Shown: one piece after another, positions 31,618 to 41,810 of the stretch
Layout: the number at the start of each line of letters is the position of its first letter
How positions within the stretch are numbered: the first letter of the stretch is position 1
DNA from: Vicinamibacteria bacterium
GTDB taxonomy: Bacteria > Acidobacteriota > Vicinamibacteria > Fen-336
Assembly (NCBI GenBank): GCA_025994075.1
Contig: JAMQGV010000002.1
Location: 84,500-148,499 of the forward strand
Direction: 5' to 3'
DNA: 64,000 nucleotides
Notes under the pieces: generated by a model
What the model was told of the DNA's origin: nothing
Databases searched by the model: none
What the model saw: the letters and a program-made list of their open reading frames with translations, nothing else
Position numbers and translations under genes: made by a program

Positions 31618-32729
31618 GCCTGGCGACCACGCTCTTCAAGTGGGCCGACCGCGTCGGCGGCGGCCTGGCGGTGCGCGGGCTGGGGCTCGCGCACCATCAC
31701 CTGCGGCCGGGCCCGCCGTTCGTCGAGATCGATCCGCGGGCCGTGCGGCGGGTGCTGCTGGTGCGGCCAGGCGGCATCGGCGACCTGCTGCTGCTGCTGC
31801 CGGCGGTCAGGCGCCTGCGGGCGGCGCTGCCCGGCCTGGAGCTGACGCTGATCGCCCAGCGCCGCAACGCCTCGCTGGCCGAGCTCTCCGGCGCCTTCGA
31901 CCGCGTGGCCTGCTTCGACGGGCCGCCGGCCGCCTTTGCGCGCGCCCTGCGCCGCGGCCACGACGTGGCCGTCGACAGCGAGCAGTTCCACTACTCGTCC
32001 GCCGTGTTCGCGCTGCTGTCGGGCGCACCCGCGCGCATCGGGTTCAAGATCAACCCGGCCCGCAACGAGCTGTACACCCACCTCGTCGACTATCCGATGG
32101 ACCTGCACGAGTCGCTGGCCTTCGGGCGGCTGTTCGAGCCGCTGTGCGGACCGCTCGTGGGGCCCCCGGAGCTGGCGGGAGTGCTCGAGCGCTCGCGGCT
32201 GCCCGCACGCGTCGACGGGGTTCCGGACAGTGCCCGGCGCGTGGTCGTGTTCCCGTACGGCGGCGGGCGCGGCAAGGAGTGGCCGACGCCGCGCTGGACC
32301 GAGCTGGTCCGGCGGCTGCTGGCCGCGGGCCACGAGGTGGCACTGGTCGGCGGCGCCGACGCGCGCGAGAGGGCGGCGGAGGTGCTGGCCGCGCTGCCGT
32401 CGCGCTCGGCCGTGCTCGACCTCGTGGGCCGGCTGTCGCTGCGCGACACCGCGGCCGTGGTCGCCGGCGCCCGGCTCTACGTGGGTTGCGACACGGGGGT
32501 GACCCACGTCGCGCAGGCGCTCGGCGTGCGCTGCGTGGTGCTGTTCGGCGCCTCGGACGAGCGCAAGTGGGGGCCGCCCGCGCTGGGGCAGGCCGTGTCC
32601 GAGCCGGTGCCGTGCCGGCCGTGTTCGATCTTCGGCTACGTCAAGCGCTGCCGGACGATCGACTGCATGGACCGCATCGCCGTCGACCGCGTGTGGCGCG
32701 CGGTCGAGAGCGAGCTGGGGGCTCAGTAG
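31614..32729 (+). CDS. Glycosyltransferase family 9 (heptosyltransferase-like)
   Basis: The 371-residue protein has GT9 landmarks: VRRVLLVRPGGIGDLLLLLPAV near residue 43, the central VVVFPYGGGRGKEWPTPRW (nucleotide-sugar-binding loop) and YVGCDTGVTHVAQALGV near 290. GT9 enzymes such as WaaC/WaaF add ADP-heptose to the LPS core. A Cys-rich C-terminus (PCRPCSIFGYVKRCRTIDC) resembles the one in other GT9 proteins. The ATG overlaps the preceding gene. Its last bases overlap the convergent rfbC. Confidence 0.85.
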   Translation: MSLATTLFKWADRVGGGLAVRGLGLAHHHLRPGPPFVEIDPRAVRRVLLVRPGGIGDLLLLLPAVRRLRAALPGLELTLIAQRRNASLAELSGAFDRVACFDGPPAAFARALRRGHDVAVDSEQFHYSSAVFALLSGAPARIGFKINPARNELYTHLVDYPMDLHESLAFGRLFEPLCGPLVGPPELAGVLERSRLPARVDGVPDSARRVVVFPYGGGRGKEWPTPRWTELVRRLLAAGHEVALVGGADARERAAEVLAALPSRSAVLDLVGRLSLRDTAAVVAGARLYVGCDTGVTHVAQALGVRCVVLFGASDERKWGPPALGQAVSEPVPCRPCSIFGYVKRCRTIDCMDRIAVDRVWRAVESELGAQ

Positions 32730-33274
32730 GCCGGCAGCCGGTCGAGCAGTTCCGACAGGCGCGGCGCCGCCGCGTCGCGCGGCGAGAGCAGCCGTTCGCC
32801 CGCGGGCCAGCCCACGCCGATCTCGGGGTCGTCCCAGCGGATCACGATCTCGTGGGCGGGCGCGTAGTAGTCGGTGCACTTGTACTCGACGTGGACGCGC
32901 TCGGACAGCACGCAGAAGCCGTGGGCGAAGCCGGGCGGGATCCAGAGCTGGTGCATGTTCGCGCCCGACAGCACCGTGCCGTACCAGCGCCCGAAGGTGG
33001 GGGAGCCGCGGCGGACGTCGACCGCGACGTCGAACAGCTCGCCGTCGACGGCGCGCACCAGCTTGCCCTGGGCGTGCGGCGCGAGCTGGGCGTGGAGTCC
33101 GCGCAGCGTGCCCTTCACCGAGTAGGAGAGGTTGTCCTGCACGAAGGGCCCGACGACGCCGGCCTCAGCGTAGCGGCCCTGGTGGTGGGTCTCGAGGAAG
33201 TAGCCGCGCGCGTCGCGGTGGACCTGCGGCTCGATCAGCAGCAGCCCGTCGAGCGGGGTCGCGTGGACCTTCAC
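32723..33274 (-). CDS. rfbC: dTDP-4-dehydrorhamnose 3,5-epimerase
   Basis: RfbC (RmlC) epimerises dTDP-4-keto-6-deoxyglucose at C3 and C5 on the way to dTDP-rhamnose. The 183-residue cupin carries [11 protein letters not shown], the catalytic TLRGLHAQL (His), [18 protein letters not shown] and [13 protein letters not shown]. Length is standard. It is the last gene of the rfbB-rfbA-rfbC operon on the minus strand, overlapping rfbA by four bases. Confidence 0.95.
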   Translation of the reverse strand: MKVHATPLDGLLLIEPQVHRDARGYFLETHHQGRYAEAGVVGPFVQDNLSYSVKGTLRGLHAQLAPHAQGKLVRAVDGELFDVAVDVRRGSPTFGRWYGTVLSGANMHQLWIPPGFAHGFCVLSERVHVEYKCTDYYAPAHEIVIRWDDPEIGVGWPAGERLLSPRDAAAPRLSELLDRLPAY

Positions 33275-34152
33275 CCGCGCTCCTCCCGCTCCTCGACCAG
33301 CCGGATCAGGTAGCGCCCGTACTCGTTCTTGGCCATCGGCTGGGCCAGCTTCAGCACCTGGCCCGCGTCGATGTAGCCCATGCGCAGCGCGACCTCCTCG
33401 GGGCAGGCGACCTTGAGGCCCTGCCGGGTCTCGATCGCCTGGATGAACGTGGAGGCCTGCAGCAGCGACTCGTGGGTGCCGGTGTCGAGCCAGGCGGTGC
33501 CGCGGCCGAGCACCTCGACGTGGAGCTCGCCCTGGCGCAGGTAGGCGAGATTGACGTCCGTGATCTCCAGCTCGCCGCGCGGCGAGGGCTTCAGGCTCGC
33601 AGCGATGTCGAGCACGCGGTTGTCGTAGAAGTAGAGGCCGGTCACCGCGAAGTGCGACTTCGGCTGCTTCGGCTTCTCCTCGAGGCCCTCGGCGCGCCCG
33701 TCCGCGCCGAACCAGACGACGCCGTAGCGCTCGGGGTCGGCCACGCGGTAGGCGAACACGGTCGCGCCCGTCCGGCGCTGGCCGGCCGCGGCCAGCGAGT
33801 CGGCGAAGCCGGCGCCGTAGAACACGTTGTCGCCCAGCGCGAGGGCCACGGAGTCGGTGCCGACGAAGTCGCGGCCGATCAGGAACGCCTGGGCCAGCCC
33901 GTCCGGGCTCGGCTGCTCCGCGTAGGAGATCGACAGGCCCCAGTCCGAGCCGTCCTGCAGCAGGCGCCGGAACCCGGGCAGGTCCTCCGGCGTCGAGATC
34001 ACGAGGATCTCGCGGATGCCCGCCAGCATCAGCGTCGTCAGCGGGTAGTAGACCATCGGCTTGTCGTAGATCGGCACCAGTTGCTTGCTGACCGCGCGGG
34101 TCAGCGGATAGAGCCGGGTGCCGGAACCGCCGGCGAGGATGATGCCCTTCAC
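33271..34152 (-). CDS. rfbA: Glucose-1-phosphate thymidylyltransferase
   Basis: RfbA (RmlA) makes dTDP-glucose from glucose-1-phosphate and dTTP. The 293-residue protein starts [17 protein letters not shown], the nucleotidyltransferase signature, and has [10 protein letters not shown] (metal-binding Asp), EEKPKQPKS and [10 protein letters not shown]. The GTG at 34152 overlaps the rfbB stop (GTGA). It feeds RfbB directly. Confidence 0.95.
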   Translation of the reverse strand: MKGIILAGGSGTRLYPLTRAVSKQLVPIYDKPMVYYPLTTLMLAGIREILVISTPEDLPGFRRLLQDGSDWGLSISYAEQPSPDGLAQAFLIGRDFVGTDSVALALGDNVFYGAGFADSLAAAGQRRTGATVFAYRVADPERYGVVWFGADGRAEGLEEKPKQPKSHFAVTGLYFYDNRVLDIAASLKPSPRGELEITDVNLAYLRQGELHVEVLGRGTAWLDTGTHESLLQASTFIQAIETRQGLKVACPEEVALRMGYIDAGQVLKLAQPMAKNEYGRYLIRLVEEREERG

Positions 34153-35246
34153 GCGCGCGCTCCCTCCGCGAGACCCAGCCGCTCGCGCCGGTAGCGGCCG
34201 CTCTGCACGGCCTCGCACCAGTCGGCGTTCTCGAGATACCAGCGCACCGTCTGCCGCAGCCCGTCCTCGAACCCGAATCGCGGCACGAAGCCGAGGCTCG
34301 CGCGCGCGTGGCTGGAGTCGATCGCGTAGCGGCGATCGTGCCCTGGGCGGTCGTTCACGAACGTCTTCAGCTCGAGGTAGGAGGCCTTGCCGGCCGCCTT
34401 CAGGGCCGCGTTGTCGCGGGCGGGGCGCAACTCCTCGAGCGCCGCGCACAGCGCGTCGACGACCTGCAGGTTGGTGCGCTCGCTGTCGGCTCCGAGGTTG
34501 TAGCGGCCGCCCGGGACGCCGCGCTCCAGGGCCAGCAGCACGCCCTCGCAGTGGTCCTCGACGTGGATCCAGTCGCGCACGTTGCCGCCGTCGCCGTAGA
34601 TCGGCAGCGGCCGCGCTTCGGCCGCGTTGAGGATCATCAGCGGGATCAGCTTCTCGGGGAACTGTCGCGGCCCGTAGTTGTTCGAGCAGTTGGTGAGCAG
34701 CGTCGGCAGGCCGTAGGTCTCGTGCCAGGCGCGCACCAGGTGGTCGGCGCCCGCCTTCGAGGCGGCGTAGGGCGAGTTGGGCGCGTAGGGGCTGTCCTCG
34801 CGGAAGCGGCCCTCCGGCCCGAGCGAGCCGTAGACTTCGTCGGTCGACACGTGCAGGAAGCGGAAGCGCTCCCGGGCTTCGCCCGCCAGCGCGCCCCAGT
34901 GGCCGCGTGCGGCCTCGAGCAGCTCGAAGGTGCCGGTCACGTTCGTCCGCACGAATGCGCCGGGGCCGTCGATCGATCGGTCGACGTGGGACTCCGCGGC
35001 GAAGTTGACGACCGCGTCGGGCGCGTGGGCCGCGAAGGCCGCCCGCACGGCGTCGCGGTCCGCGATGTCCGCCTCGACGAAGGCGAACCGGGGTTCCTGC
35101 TCCAGGCCCTTCAGGCTCAGCAGGTTGCCCGCGTAGGTCAGGGCGTCGAGCACGACGACGCGGTGCTGCGGGCGCTGCGTCAGCAGGCCCCGCACGAAGT
35201 TCGAGCCGATGAAGCCGGCGCCGCCGGTGACGAGGATCGTGGCCAT
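34149..35246 (-). CDS. rfbB: dTDP-glucose 4,6-dehydratase
   Basis: RfbB (RmlB) converts dTDP-glucose to dTDP-4-keto-6-deoxyglucose using bound NAD. The 365-residue SDR protein has [11 protein letters not shown] at the N-terminus, [12 protein letters not shown], the catalytic YAASKAGAD (YxxxK) and [17 protein letters not shown]. It heads the rfbBAC operon. No rfbD (final reductase) is adjacent, so dTDP-rhamnose needs a reductase from elsewhere, or another 6-deoxysugar is the product. Confidence 0.95.
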   Translation of the reverse strand: MATILVTGGAGFIGSNFVRGLLTQRPQHRVVVLDALTYAGNLLSLKGLEQEPRFAFVEADIADRDAVRAAFAAHAPDAVVNFAAESHVDRSIDGPGAFVRTNVTGTFELLEAARGHWGALAGEARERFRFLHVSTDEVYGSLGPEGRFREDSPYAPNSPYAASKAGADHLVRAWHETYGLPTLLTNCSNNYGPRQFPEKLIPLMILNAAEARPLPIYGDGGNVRDWIHVEDHCEGVLLALERGVPGGRYNLGADSERTNLQVVDALCAALEELRPARDNAALKAAGKASYLELKTFVNDRPGHDRRYAIDSSHARASLGFVPRFGFEDGLRQTVRWYLENADWCEAVQSGRYRRERLGLAEGARA

Positions 35247-35327
35247 TTCGGGCGCCAAGTGTAACCGCGGACCGCGGCTGCCCGGAGGCGGTATGCTGTC
35301 GCTCGCGATGTCCCGCTGGGCGCGACG

Positions 35328-38132
35328 ATGAGCGACGAGGCAGTCGCCGTTTCCCTGGAGGCGCTCGACGCCGCGTGCAGCGACTACGTGCTGCTCGACC
35401 GCGGCCTGAACCTGGTCCACGCGGGCCCCGGTCTCGCCGGCCGCGTCGCTGCCTCGCCCGGGCTGGCCCTCGGCGACCGCGTCGAGCTGACCGGCTGGGA
35501 GTCGGGCGCCGACCTCCAGCTCGACCTGCGCGACGGCCAGGGGCTGCTGCCGGTCACGGCCGTGTCGCTGCCCGACGGCGGGATGCTGCTGCTGGCGCCG
35601 CCCGCGGCCGGCGACGAGCCGGACCCGCTGGCCGCGCTCGAGTCCGAAGAGGAGCCGGCCGAGCTGCCGCCGGCGAGCCCCGGGCTGGCCGAGGCGCTGG
35701 GCCGCGTGCGCGAGGAACGCGACACCTTCGTCGCCCTCGTCGAGGGCAGCTCCGACCTGGTGGCGCTGGCCAGCCTCGACGGCCGGCTCAACTTCGTGAA
35801 CGAGTCCGGGCGCCGCCGGCTGGGCCTCGGCAACGCCGAGGACATCGAGCGGCTCAGCATCGGCGACCTGTTCACGCCCGACAGCCGCGGGCAACTGGCG
35901 GCGGCCGTGATCCCGACGGTGCTGGCCCGCGGCCGCTGGGAGGGCGAGTTGCAGTTGCGCCACCCGTGGACGCGGGCGGCGATCGACGCCGAGGCGTCGA
36001 TGTTCCTGCTGCGGCGCGGCGCCGGCGCGCCGGCGGCGCTGGCGGCGGTCGTGCGCGACGTGTCGGAGCAGAAGCGGACCGAGGAGGAGCGCCGCCGCTA
36101 CGCCCGCGACCTGGAGCGCACCAAGGAGGCGTTCGAGTCGAACGCCACCTACCTCGCCCAGCTCGTGGACGAGCTGGCCGACGCCAAGGCGAAGGCCGAG
36201 GAGGCGGCCCGCGCCCGCAGCGCCTTCCTGGCGGTGATGAGCCACGAGATCCGCACGCCGATGAACGGCGTGATCGGGATGACGGGCCTGCTGCTCGGCA
36301 CCCCGCTGACGGCGGAGCAGCGGGACTACGTGGAGACGATCCGCCAGAGCGGCGACGCGCTGCTGACGATCATCAACGACATCCTCGACTTCTCGAAGAT
36401 CGAGTCGGGCCGGCTGGAGCTCGAGCAGCAGCCCTTCGACCTGCGCGCCTGCGTCGAGGACACCCTCGAGCTGCTGGCAACAGCCGCCGCCGAGAAGGGC
36501 CTGGAGATGGCCTACGACCTCGGCCTCGACGCGCCCGAGGCGATCGTCGGCGACGCCGCGCGGCTGCGCCAGGTGCTCGTCAACCTGGTGTCGAACGCGG
36601 TCAAGTTCACGGCCCACGGCGAGGTCCAGGTCAGCGTCGCCGCGCGCCCGCTGGGCGGCAACCGCCACGAGCTCACCTTCGCGGTGCGCGACACGGGCAT
36701 CGGCATCCCCGAGGACCGGCTCGGCAGGCTGTTCGAGTCGTTCACCCAGGCCGACGCCAGCACCTCGCGCAAGTACGGGGGCACGGGGCTCGGGCTCGCC
36801 ATCTGCAAGCGCCTGGTCGAGCTGATGGGCGGGCGGCTGTGGGTCGAGAGCGGCTCGGGTCGCGGCACCATCTTCTCGTTCACCGTGCAGGCCGAGGGCG
36901 TGCCGCAGGCCGAGGGGCCGCGCCGCGACGACCACCTCTCGGGGTTGCGGCTGCTGATCGCCGAGCCGGGACGGCTCACCGCGCGGCTGGCCGCGCGGCT
37001 GGCCGAGGCGTTCGGCATGGAGTGGACCGTCGCCGCCAGCCCGGAGGACGCCGTGCAGTGGCTGCGCGAGCGGCGGCCCTTCGACGCCTGCCTCGTCGGC
37101 CTCGAGCGCGCGGGCAGCGAGTTGCCGCCGCTGGTCGCGGAGCTCGCCGCGTTGCGCCCGGACCTGCCGGTGGTGCTGCTGACGCCGCTCGACACCCGCG
37201 CGGCGGCCCGTCTGATGGGACGCGCGCCGACCGTGCGCGGCGTGCTGAGCCGGCCGCTGCGCGCCGCGCCGCTGCTGCGCGCGCTGCGGGCCGCGATCGG
37301 GCGGCCGATCGACGACGCGGTCACCGCCCACGCGTCGAGCGAACCGCTCGGCGCGCCGCTGCGCATCCTGGTCGCGGAGGACAACCCGGTGAACCAGAAG
37401 GTCGCGGTGCGCTTCCTGGAGCGGCTCGGACAGCGCGCCGACGTGGCCGCCAACGGCCTGGAGGTGCTCCAGGCCCTGGAGCGGCAGCCCTACGACCTGG
37501 TCCTGATGGACGTGCAGATGCCGGAGATGGACGGCCTGACCGCGGCGCGACGCATCCGCGAGCGGTTCGGCGACGCCGGACCGCGCATCGTCGCGCTGAC
37601 GGCGAGCGCGCTGGAGGGCGACCGCGAGGCGTGTCTCGAGGCGGGCATGGACGGCCACATCGGGAAGCCGCTGATGATCGAGGAGCTGCGTGCCGCTCTC
37701 GAGCAGTTCGGCGCGGCGCGGCCGGCCGCGGCGCCCCGCGTCGCCGAGGCGCCCGCCCCCGCGCCGGCCGCGGTCCGCAACCGCGTCGCCCTTCGTTTCG
37801 CGCAGCTCGACGACCTGGGCGGAGACGGCTTTGCCGCCGAGCTGGCCGAGCGCTTCCTGCAGGACCTGCCGGCGCGCCTGTCGCGGATCGCCGAGCTGGC
37901 GGCCGCGGCGGACCTGGCCGGCCTGGGGCACGCCGCCCACGCGCTGCGCGGCGCCGCGGGCAACCTCGGCGGCCACGACCTGGCAGCCGCCTGCTCCGAC
38001 ATCGAGCAGGCCGCGCGCCGCAAGGAGGTCGATGCGGCGGCCCTCGAGCGGCTGCGCGCGCTGGCGTCCCAGCTCCAGGGGGAACTCGACCAGCAGGTGG
38101 CTGCCCGGCGGCTCGGCGAGCCGCGGGCTTGA
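35328..38132 (+). CDS. Hybrid sensor histidine kinase with two receiver domains and an HPt domain
   Basis: A 934-residue cytoplasmic kinase without membrane spans. Order: N-terminal unknown domain (1-115), PAS-like (~120-245), coiled coil, HisKA with [10 protein letters not shown] (~305), ATPase with N box [10 protein letters not shown] (~416), DTGIGIP (~454) and GGTGLGLAI (~484), a first receiver (~540-660) whose phospho-acceptor region reads DACLVGLER with no Asp, a proper receiver (VAEDNPVN ~680, Asp in [11 protein letters not shown] ~726, Lys in GKPL ~778) and a C-terminal HPt with [10 protein letters not shown] (~870). It is BarA/ArcB-like in logic: phosphate moves His-Asp-His and then to an unknown response regulator. 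Confidence 0.93.
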   Translation: MSDEAVAVSLEALDAACSDYVLLDRGLNLVHAGPGLAGRVAASPGLALGDRVELTGWESGADLQLDLRDGQGLLPVTAVSLPDGGMLLLAPPAAGDEPDPLAALESEEEPAELPPASPGLAEALGRVREERDTFVALVEGSSDLVALASLDGRLNFVNESGRRRLGLGNAEDIERLSIGDLFTPDSRGQLAAAVIPTVLARGRWEGELQLRHPWTRAAIDAEASMFLLRRGAGAPAALAAVVRDVSEQKRTEEERRRYARDLERTKEAFESNATYLAQLVDELADAKAKAEEAARARSAFLAVMSHEIRTPMNGVIGMTGLLLGTPLTAEQRDYVETIRQSGDALLTIINDILDFSKIESGRLELEQQPFDLRACVEDTLELLATAAAEKGLEMAYDLGLDAPEAIVGDAARLRQVLVNLVSNAVKFTAHGEVQVSVAARPLGGNRHELTFAVRDTGIGIPEDRLGRLFESFTQADASTSRKYGGTGLGLAICKRLVELMGGRLWVESGSGRGTIFSFTVQAEGVPQAEGPRRDDHLSGLRLLIAEPGRLTARLAARLAEAFGMEWTVAASPEDAVQWLRERRPFDACLVGLERAGSELPPLVAELAALRPDLPVVLLTPLDTRAAARLMGRAPTVRGVLSRPLRAAPLLRALRAAIGRPIDDAVTAHASSEPLGAPLRILVAEDNPVNQKVAVRFLERLGQRADVAANGLEVLQALERQPYDLVLMDVQMPEMDGLTAARRIRERFGDAGPRIVALTASALEGDREACLEAGMDGHIGKPLMIEELRAALEQFGAARPAAAPRVAEAPAPAPAAVRNRVALRFAQLDDLGGDGFAAELAERFLQDLPARLSRIAELAAAADLAGLGHAAHALRGAAGNLGGHDLAAACSDIEQAARRKEVDAAALERLRALASQLQGELDQQVAARRLGEPRA

Positions 38133-38203
38133 CAGCGAAAGCGAGGAACGGCGAGACTTTCGTTGCTGCCAATTCAAGTAGCACTTTGATCAGGGGGGAT
38201 GTC

Positions 38204-38812
38204 GTGCAGGCTCGCTACGGACTCGCGCTGCTGCTCCTCCTCGTCGGCGGCTGCACCACGATCTACGAGGAGCTCCCGACGCAGGCCTCGGGCAACGTCT
38301 CGACCCCGACGCCCGTCGCCGTCCCAGTCGTGGTCACGCCGACGACGCTGCCGACGCCCGGGCCGACCCCGGCGCCGACCGCGGCTCCCGCGCCGACGCC
38401 GACGCCCTCGAGCCCCGGTCCGACGCCCACGCCGGGCTCGACGCCGCGGCCGACCCCGACGCCGCCGGTCGGGACGTCCATCCACCACGTGCGCGTGGGC
38501 TTCTTCGGCTTCAGTTGCCCGGCGGGCGTCACGGTGCCGCGCAACGGGCTCGGCGAGTTGCCCGTGGGCTGCCGTGGCTTCGTGACCGCCACGCCCAAGG
38601 ACTCCGCGGGCCACGACGTGCCGGAGTCGATCCACGGTCCCAACTGCGACTGGGAGCTGGAGTCGGGGCACGGCCTCGTCGAGGTCACCAACTCCGGCGT
38701 GACCGTCTTCAACAAGGACGTGAAGGGACTGGCGACCGGCTCCTTCCGGCTGTGCGCCACTGTTCGCGGCGTGAAGGGCTGCCTCAACGGTCAGGTGACG
38801 CCGGGCGCCTGA
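38204..38812 (+). CDS. Secreted lipoprotein with a Pro/Thr-rich linker
   Basis: The 202-residue product has a lipoprotein signal (LALLLLLVGGC, Cys ~17), a ~65-residue linker made largely of Thr-Pro and Ala-Pro repeats (about residues 28-92), and a C-terminal domain of ~110 residues with five cysteines (FSCPAG, VGCRG, NCDWE, RLCAT, KGCLN). It is probably an outer-membrane-anchored, surface- or periplasm-facing protein; the domain may bind a ligand or be a small Ig-like fold. The GTG at 38204 has an AGGGGGG ribosome site. Function unknown. Confidence 0.75.
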   Translation: MQARYGLALLLLLVGGCTTIYEELPTQASGNVSTPTPVAVPVVVTPTTLPTPGPTPAPTAAPAPTPTPSSPGPTPTPGSTPRPTPTPPVGTSIHHVRVGFFGFSCPAGVTVPRNGLGELPVGCRGFVTATPKDSAGHDVPESIHGPNCDWELESGHGLVEVTNSGVTVFNKDVKGLATGSFRLCATVRGVKGCLNGQVTPGA

Positions 38813-38823
38813 CCGCGGGCGAC

Positions 38824-38852
38824 GGCGTCCCGGCCGCGAGGCGCGGGACGCC
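38824..38852. terminator. Hairpin between lipoprotein gene and the convergent DUF3501 gene
   Basis: GGCGTCCCG (38824-38832) pairs perfectly with CGGGACGCC (38844-38852), a 9-bp stem between convergent stops; probably a bidirectional terminator without a T run. Confidence 0.55.
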
Positions 38853-38866
38853 CCTGCGGACGCCTC

Positions 38867-39436
38867 CTACTGGCCGAGATCCTCCGCCAGTGCCCGCCGC
38901 TGCCCGTCGGTCAGCTTGTCCTCGTGCGCGTAGTCGGGGTGATCGGAGCCGAGCGCCACGGGCACCCGGCCACCCGTGGCGAAGCGCACGTACTGGACGG
39001 AGGAGAGGCGCTCGTCGCCGACCTGGCGGCGGTCGTAGCTGACCATCACCTTCGAGCCGTCCTCGAGCCGGGCGTAGACGTGGTCCATCAGGTTGCGCCA
39101 GGCGACCAGCTTGACGGCCCGCTGCGCCGGGTCGTCGATCTCGATCAGCAGCGAGGCGCCGAGCTCGCCGGGGCCGCCCAGCAGCTCGTTGTAGGTCTCG
39201 ATCTCGTGCTGGATCTCGGACTCCTTGACGAGCCGCTCGACGCGCACCATCTCCTGGATCTGGTAGCGCACGGTGTCGCGGTTCTCGAACAGGAAGGTCA
39301 TGTGCGGGCCCAGGTGGATGCGCCGCGGCTCCTTGATCTTCAGCACCGCGGCGCGGATCTGCTCGCGCTGCTCGCCGTAGGTGACGTAGTCGAGGATCTC
39401 CTCGCGGCGGACGGGCTGCATCGTGCTCGCGTTCAC
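38867..39436 (-). CDS. DUF3501 family protein
   Basis: A 189-residue cytoplasmic protein with the DUF3501 opening [24 protein letters not shown] and [26 protein letters not shown]. The family has no known function but, as I recall, commonly sits beside rubrerythrin and CCG-domain Fe-S oxidoreductases, as here. The GTG at 39436 is preceded by GGAGGAG; the next gene's stop lies two bases upstream. Probably the last cistron of the fur/rubrerythrin operon. Confidence 0.88.
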   Translation of the reverse strand: MNASTMQPVRREEILDYVTYGEQREQIRAAVLKIKEPRRIHLGPHMTFLFENRDTVRYQIQEMVRVERLVKESEIQHEIETYNELLGGPGELGASLLIEIDDPAQRAVKLVAWRNLMDHVYARLEDGSKVMVSYDRRQVGDERLSSVQYVRFATGGRVPVALGSDHPDYAHEDKLTDGQRRALAEDLGQ

Positions 39437-39438
39437 GT

Positions 39439-40800
39439 CTACTCCTCCTTCTTCTTCGGCTCGACCTTCTGCGCGAAGCCGTCTTCCTCGTAGGCCCGGC
39501 GCAGGATCGTCATCGGGTGCAGCGGCTTCTTGCCGGCGTGCTGCTCGAACTGGATCGCGGCCAGCGGGCAGTCGGTCGACCACTCCTTGGCCTCGCTCGC
39601 GTCCTTCATGCCGTCGAACGCCTTCTTGCCGATCCGCTGCGAGGCCTCGAAGCTCTCGACCTTCATCGCGTAGGTGCCGTCGTGGCCGCAGCACTCCATC
39701 ACCATCGCCGGCTTGACGCCGGGGATCTTCCGCATCAGGTCGCGGCCCTTGAAGCCGACGCCCTGGGCCCGCAGGTGGCAGGGCGCGTGGTAGGCGACCG
39801 TGCCGCCGGGGGTCGACTTGAAGTCGGTGTTGAAGCGCTCCTGGTCGCGGATCGACCACAGGAACTCCGAGGGGTCCATCGTCGCGGCGGCGACCTTCTT
39901 CGCGCGCTCCTTGTCCTCGGGCGCGACCAGCTCCGGGTACTCCCGGCGCAGCATCATCGAGCAGGTGGGGTTGATCGCCAGCACCTTCTGCCCGGCGTCG
40001 ACGTGGGGCTCGAGCATGTCGAGGTTCTGCTTCGCCTGCGCGCGCAGGCCCTCGAGGTCGCCGTGCTCCCACTTCGGCATGCCGCAGCACGCGAAGCCGC
40101 GCCGGCAGTCGACCTTGACCCCGTTCTTCTCCAGCACCTTCACGGTGTCCTGGCCGACCTCGGGCTCGTTGTTGTTCACGTAGCAGGTCTCGAACAGCAC
40201 CACCTCGCCGGTCGGCTTGTCTACGTTGCGGCCCGTCTTGTCCGCCCAGTCCTCGAACGTCTCCGAGGCGAAGTCGGGGAGCTGCTTGTCGCGGTGGATG
40301 CCGAGCAGCTTCTCGAAGAAGAAGCGGTGCACGGAGTTGCGGTTCATCACGTTGGCCATGCCGAACGACAGCCGGGCCATCTGCGCGGCGAGATCGGGAT
40401 TGCCGAGCACCTTCTCCCGCAGCGGCACGCCTTCGACCTTGATCCGCTGCGCCTGGTAGCGGTGGACGAGCTTGGGGAAGTCGAGCTGGAACTCGTGGTT
40501 CTCGCGCGGCGTGTACGGGCACTGGACCTCGCACAGCTTGCACTGGAAGCACTGGTCCATCACCCGCTGCGTCTCGCCGGGCAGGATCTTCGTGACGTCC
40601 CCGTCGTACTTCGTGTCGATCAGCTCGAACAGGATCGGGAAGCTGTCGCAGTACTTGAAGCACATGCGGCAGCCGTGGCAGACCTCGAAGACGCGGGTGA
40701 TTTCCTTCTGCAGCGCCCCGGCATCCCAGTACTTCGGCTCCGAGGGATCGTAGGTCAGGCCGTCGGTCGGCTTGTAGGAGATGTTGTGGGGTTCGCTCAT
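39439..40800 (-). CDS. CCG-domain Fe-S oxidoreductase (GlpC/HdrD-like)
   Basis: The 453-residue protein has two ferredoxin-type 4Fe-4S motifs, [11 protein letters not shown] (~42) and [11 protein letters not shown] (~83), and two CCG domains with [12 protein letters not shown] (~235) and ECCGHDG (~367), the heterodisulfide-reductase-like module that binds an unusual cluster. Relatives include GlpC, GlcF and HdrD. It probably passes electrons from a redox partner, perhaps rubrerythrin encoded just upstream. It is cytoplasmic (no signal peptide). The tail VEPKKKEE is charged. Confidence 0.9.
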   Translation of the reverse strand: MSEPHNISYKPTDGLTYDPSEPKYWDAGALQKEITRVFEVCHGCRMCFKYCDSFPILFELIDTKYDGDVTKILPGETQRVMDQCFQCKLCEVQCPYTPRENHEFQLDFPKLVHRYQAQRIKVEGVPLREKVLGNPDLAAQMARLSFGMANVMNRNSVHRFFFEKLLGIHRDKQLPDFASETFEDWADKTGRNVDKPTGEVVLFETCYVNNNEPEVGQDTVKVLEKNGVKVDCRRGFACCGMPKWEHGDLEGLRAQAKQNLDMLEPHVDAGQKVLAINPTCSMMLRREYPELVAPEDKERAKKVAAATMDPSEFLWSIRDQERFNTDFKSTPGGTVAYHAPCHLRAQGVGFKGRDLMRKIPGVKPAMVMECCGHDGTYAMKVESFEASQRIGKKAFDGMKDASEAKEWSTDCPLAAIQFEQHAGKKPLHPMTILRRAYEEDGFAQKVEPKKKEE

Positions 40801-40843
40801 GGAGTCCTGCCTCGCGCGTGGCGCGCCGTGGGGTGCGGGGGGA

Positions 40844-40888
40844 CGCGGGACGGCCCTGCTTCCTCCGGGCGGAGGGAGCCGTCCCGCG
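40844..40888 (-). terminator. Long hairpin between rubrerythrin and Fe-S oxidoreductase genes
   Basis: CGCGGGACGGC (40844-40854) pairs with GCCGTCCCGCG (40878-40888), and the loop itself folds (CTTCC..GGAGG). It lies inside the minus-strand operon, so it may act as a partial terminator or an mRNA-stability element that sets the ratio of rubrerythrin to downstream products. Confidence 0.5.
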
Positions 40889-40899
40889 GTACGGGCGAG

Positions 40900-41319
40900 C
40901 TAGGAGATCGAGTCGAGCAGCTTCTGGAAGCGGCCCGCGTGCGACTTCTCGGCCTTGGCGAGCGTCTCGAACCAGTCGGCGATCTCGGGGAAGCCCTCCT
41001 CGCGCGCGCTCTTGGCCATGCCCGGGTACATGTCCGTGTACTCGTGGGTCTCGCCGGCGACCGACGCCTTGAGGTTGGTCGCGGTGTCGCCCATCGGCAG
41101 GCCCGTCGCCGGGTCGCCGACCTGCTTCAGGTAGTCGAGGTGGCCGTGCGCGTGGCCGGTCTCGCCGTCCGCGGTCTCGCGGAAGTTGCCGGCGATCTCC
41201 GGGTAGCCCTCGATGTCCGCCACCTTGGCGAAGTAGAGGTAGCGACGGTTCGCCTGCGACTCGCCGGCGAAGGCGTCCTTGAGGTTCTGGTGGGTCTTGG
41301 TGCCCGCAAGCTTCGACAT
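40900..41319 (-). CDS. Rubrerythrin (diiron domain only)
   Basis: Rubrerythrins reduce hydrogen peroxide at a diiron site. The 139-residue protein has the ferritin-like helices with ligand motifs [41 protein letters not shown] and EKSHAGRF. It has no cysteine at all, so the usual C-terminal rubredoxin domain is absent and electrons must come from a separate carrier. The ATG at 41319 aligns with family starts ([19 protein letters not shown]). It lies between the Fur-type regulator and the Fe-S oxidoreductase. Confidence 0.93.
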   Translation of the reverse strand: MSKLAGTKTHQNLKDAFAGESQANRRYLYFAKVADIEGYPEIAGNFRETADGETGHAHGHLDYLKQVGDPATGLPMGDTATNLKASVAGETHEYTDMYPGMAKSAREEGFPEIADWFETLAKAEKSHAGRFQKLLDSIS

Positions 41320-41357
41320 CGGTATCGACTCCTTACCTGAAAACGTCCGAAAGAGAA

Positions 41358-41795
41358 CTACGCCTCGCGCCGACAGGCGGCGCAGACTCCCAGCACTTCC
41401 ACCCGCACCGAGCGCGCCTGGAAGCCGCCGAGCTGCGGCGGCACCGGCGGGGCCAGGGCGGGGTCCTCGTGATCCTCGATCCGCCCGCACGTGGTGCAGA
41501 CGAGGTGGTGGTGCGGCGTGCGGTTGGCGTCGTAGCGCCGCCCGTCCGACAGCGGCGTGACGCGCTCGACGAGGCCGGCGGCCTCCAGCGCGTCGAGGGT
41601 CTTGTACACGGTGGCCAGCGAGATCGACGACAGCTCGCCGCGAACCTGGCGGAACACCGCCTCGGGGCCCGGGTGCTCGCGCGACGTCAGGAGCGCCTTC
41701 AGCACGGCGAGGCGCTGCGGCGTGGCCTTCAGGCCGGCCTCGCGGCAGGCCGTGGCGAGGCGTTCGCCGTCGTGAGCGTGGGCCCTCAGATCCAT
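41358..41795 (-). CDS. Fur-family regulator (PerR-like)
   Basis: The 145-residue protein has the Fur fold: TPQRLAVLKALL winged helix, SSISLATVYKTLDALEAAGLV, the metal motif HHHLVCTTCG and a second CAAC pair, forming the structural Zn site. The order of the operon (regulator, rubrerythrin, Fe-S protein) resembles PerR-controlled peroxide defence. It may use iron or manganese. The ATG at 41795 is 16 bases from a 25-bp palindrome that is most likely its own operator. Confidence 0.92.
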   Translation of the reverse strand: MDLRAHAHDGERLATACREAGLKATPQRLAVLKALLTSREHPGPEAVFRQVRGELSSISLATVYKTLDALEAAGLVERVTPLSDGRRYDANRTPHHHLVCTTCGRIEDHEDPALAPPVPPQLGGFQARSVRVEVLGVCAACRREA

Positions 41796-41810
41796 GGACG
41801 TGAACTTAAA

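Noticed and set aside
34152..35246. A complete dTDP-rhamnose operon (rfbBDAC)
   Set aside because: Only rfbB, rfbA and rfbC are present; no reductase gene lies between or beside them.
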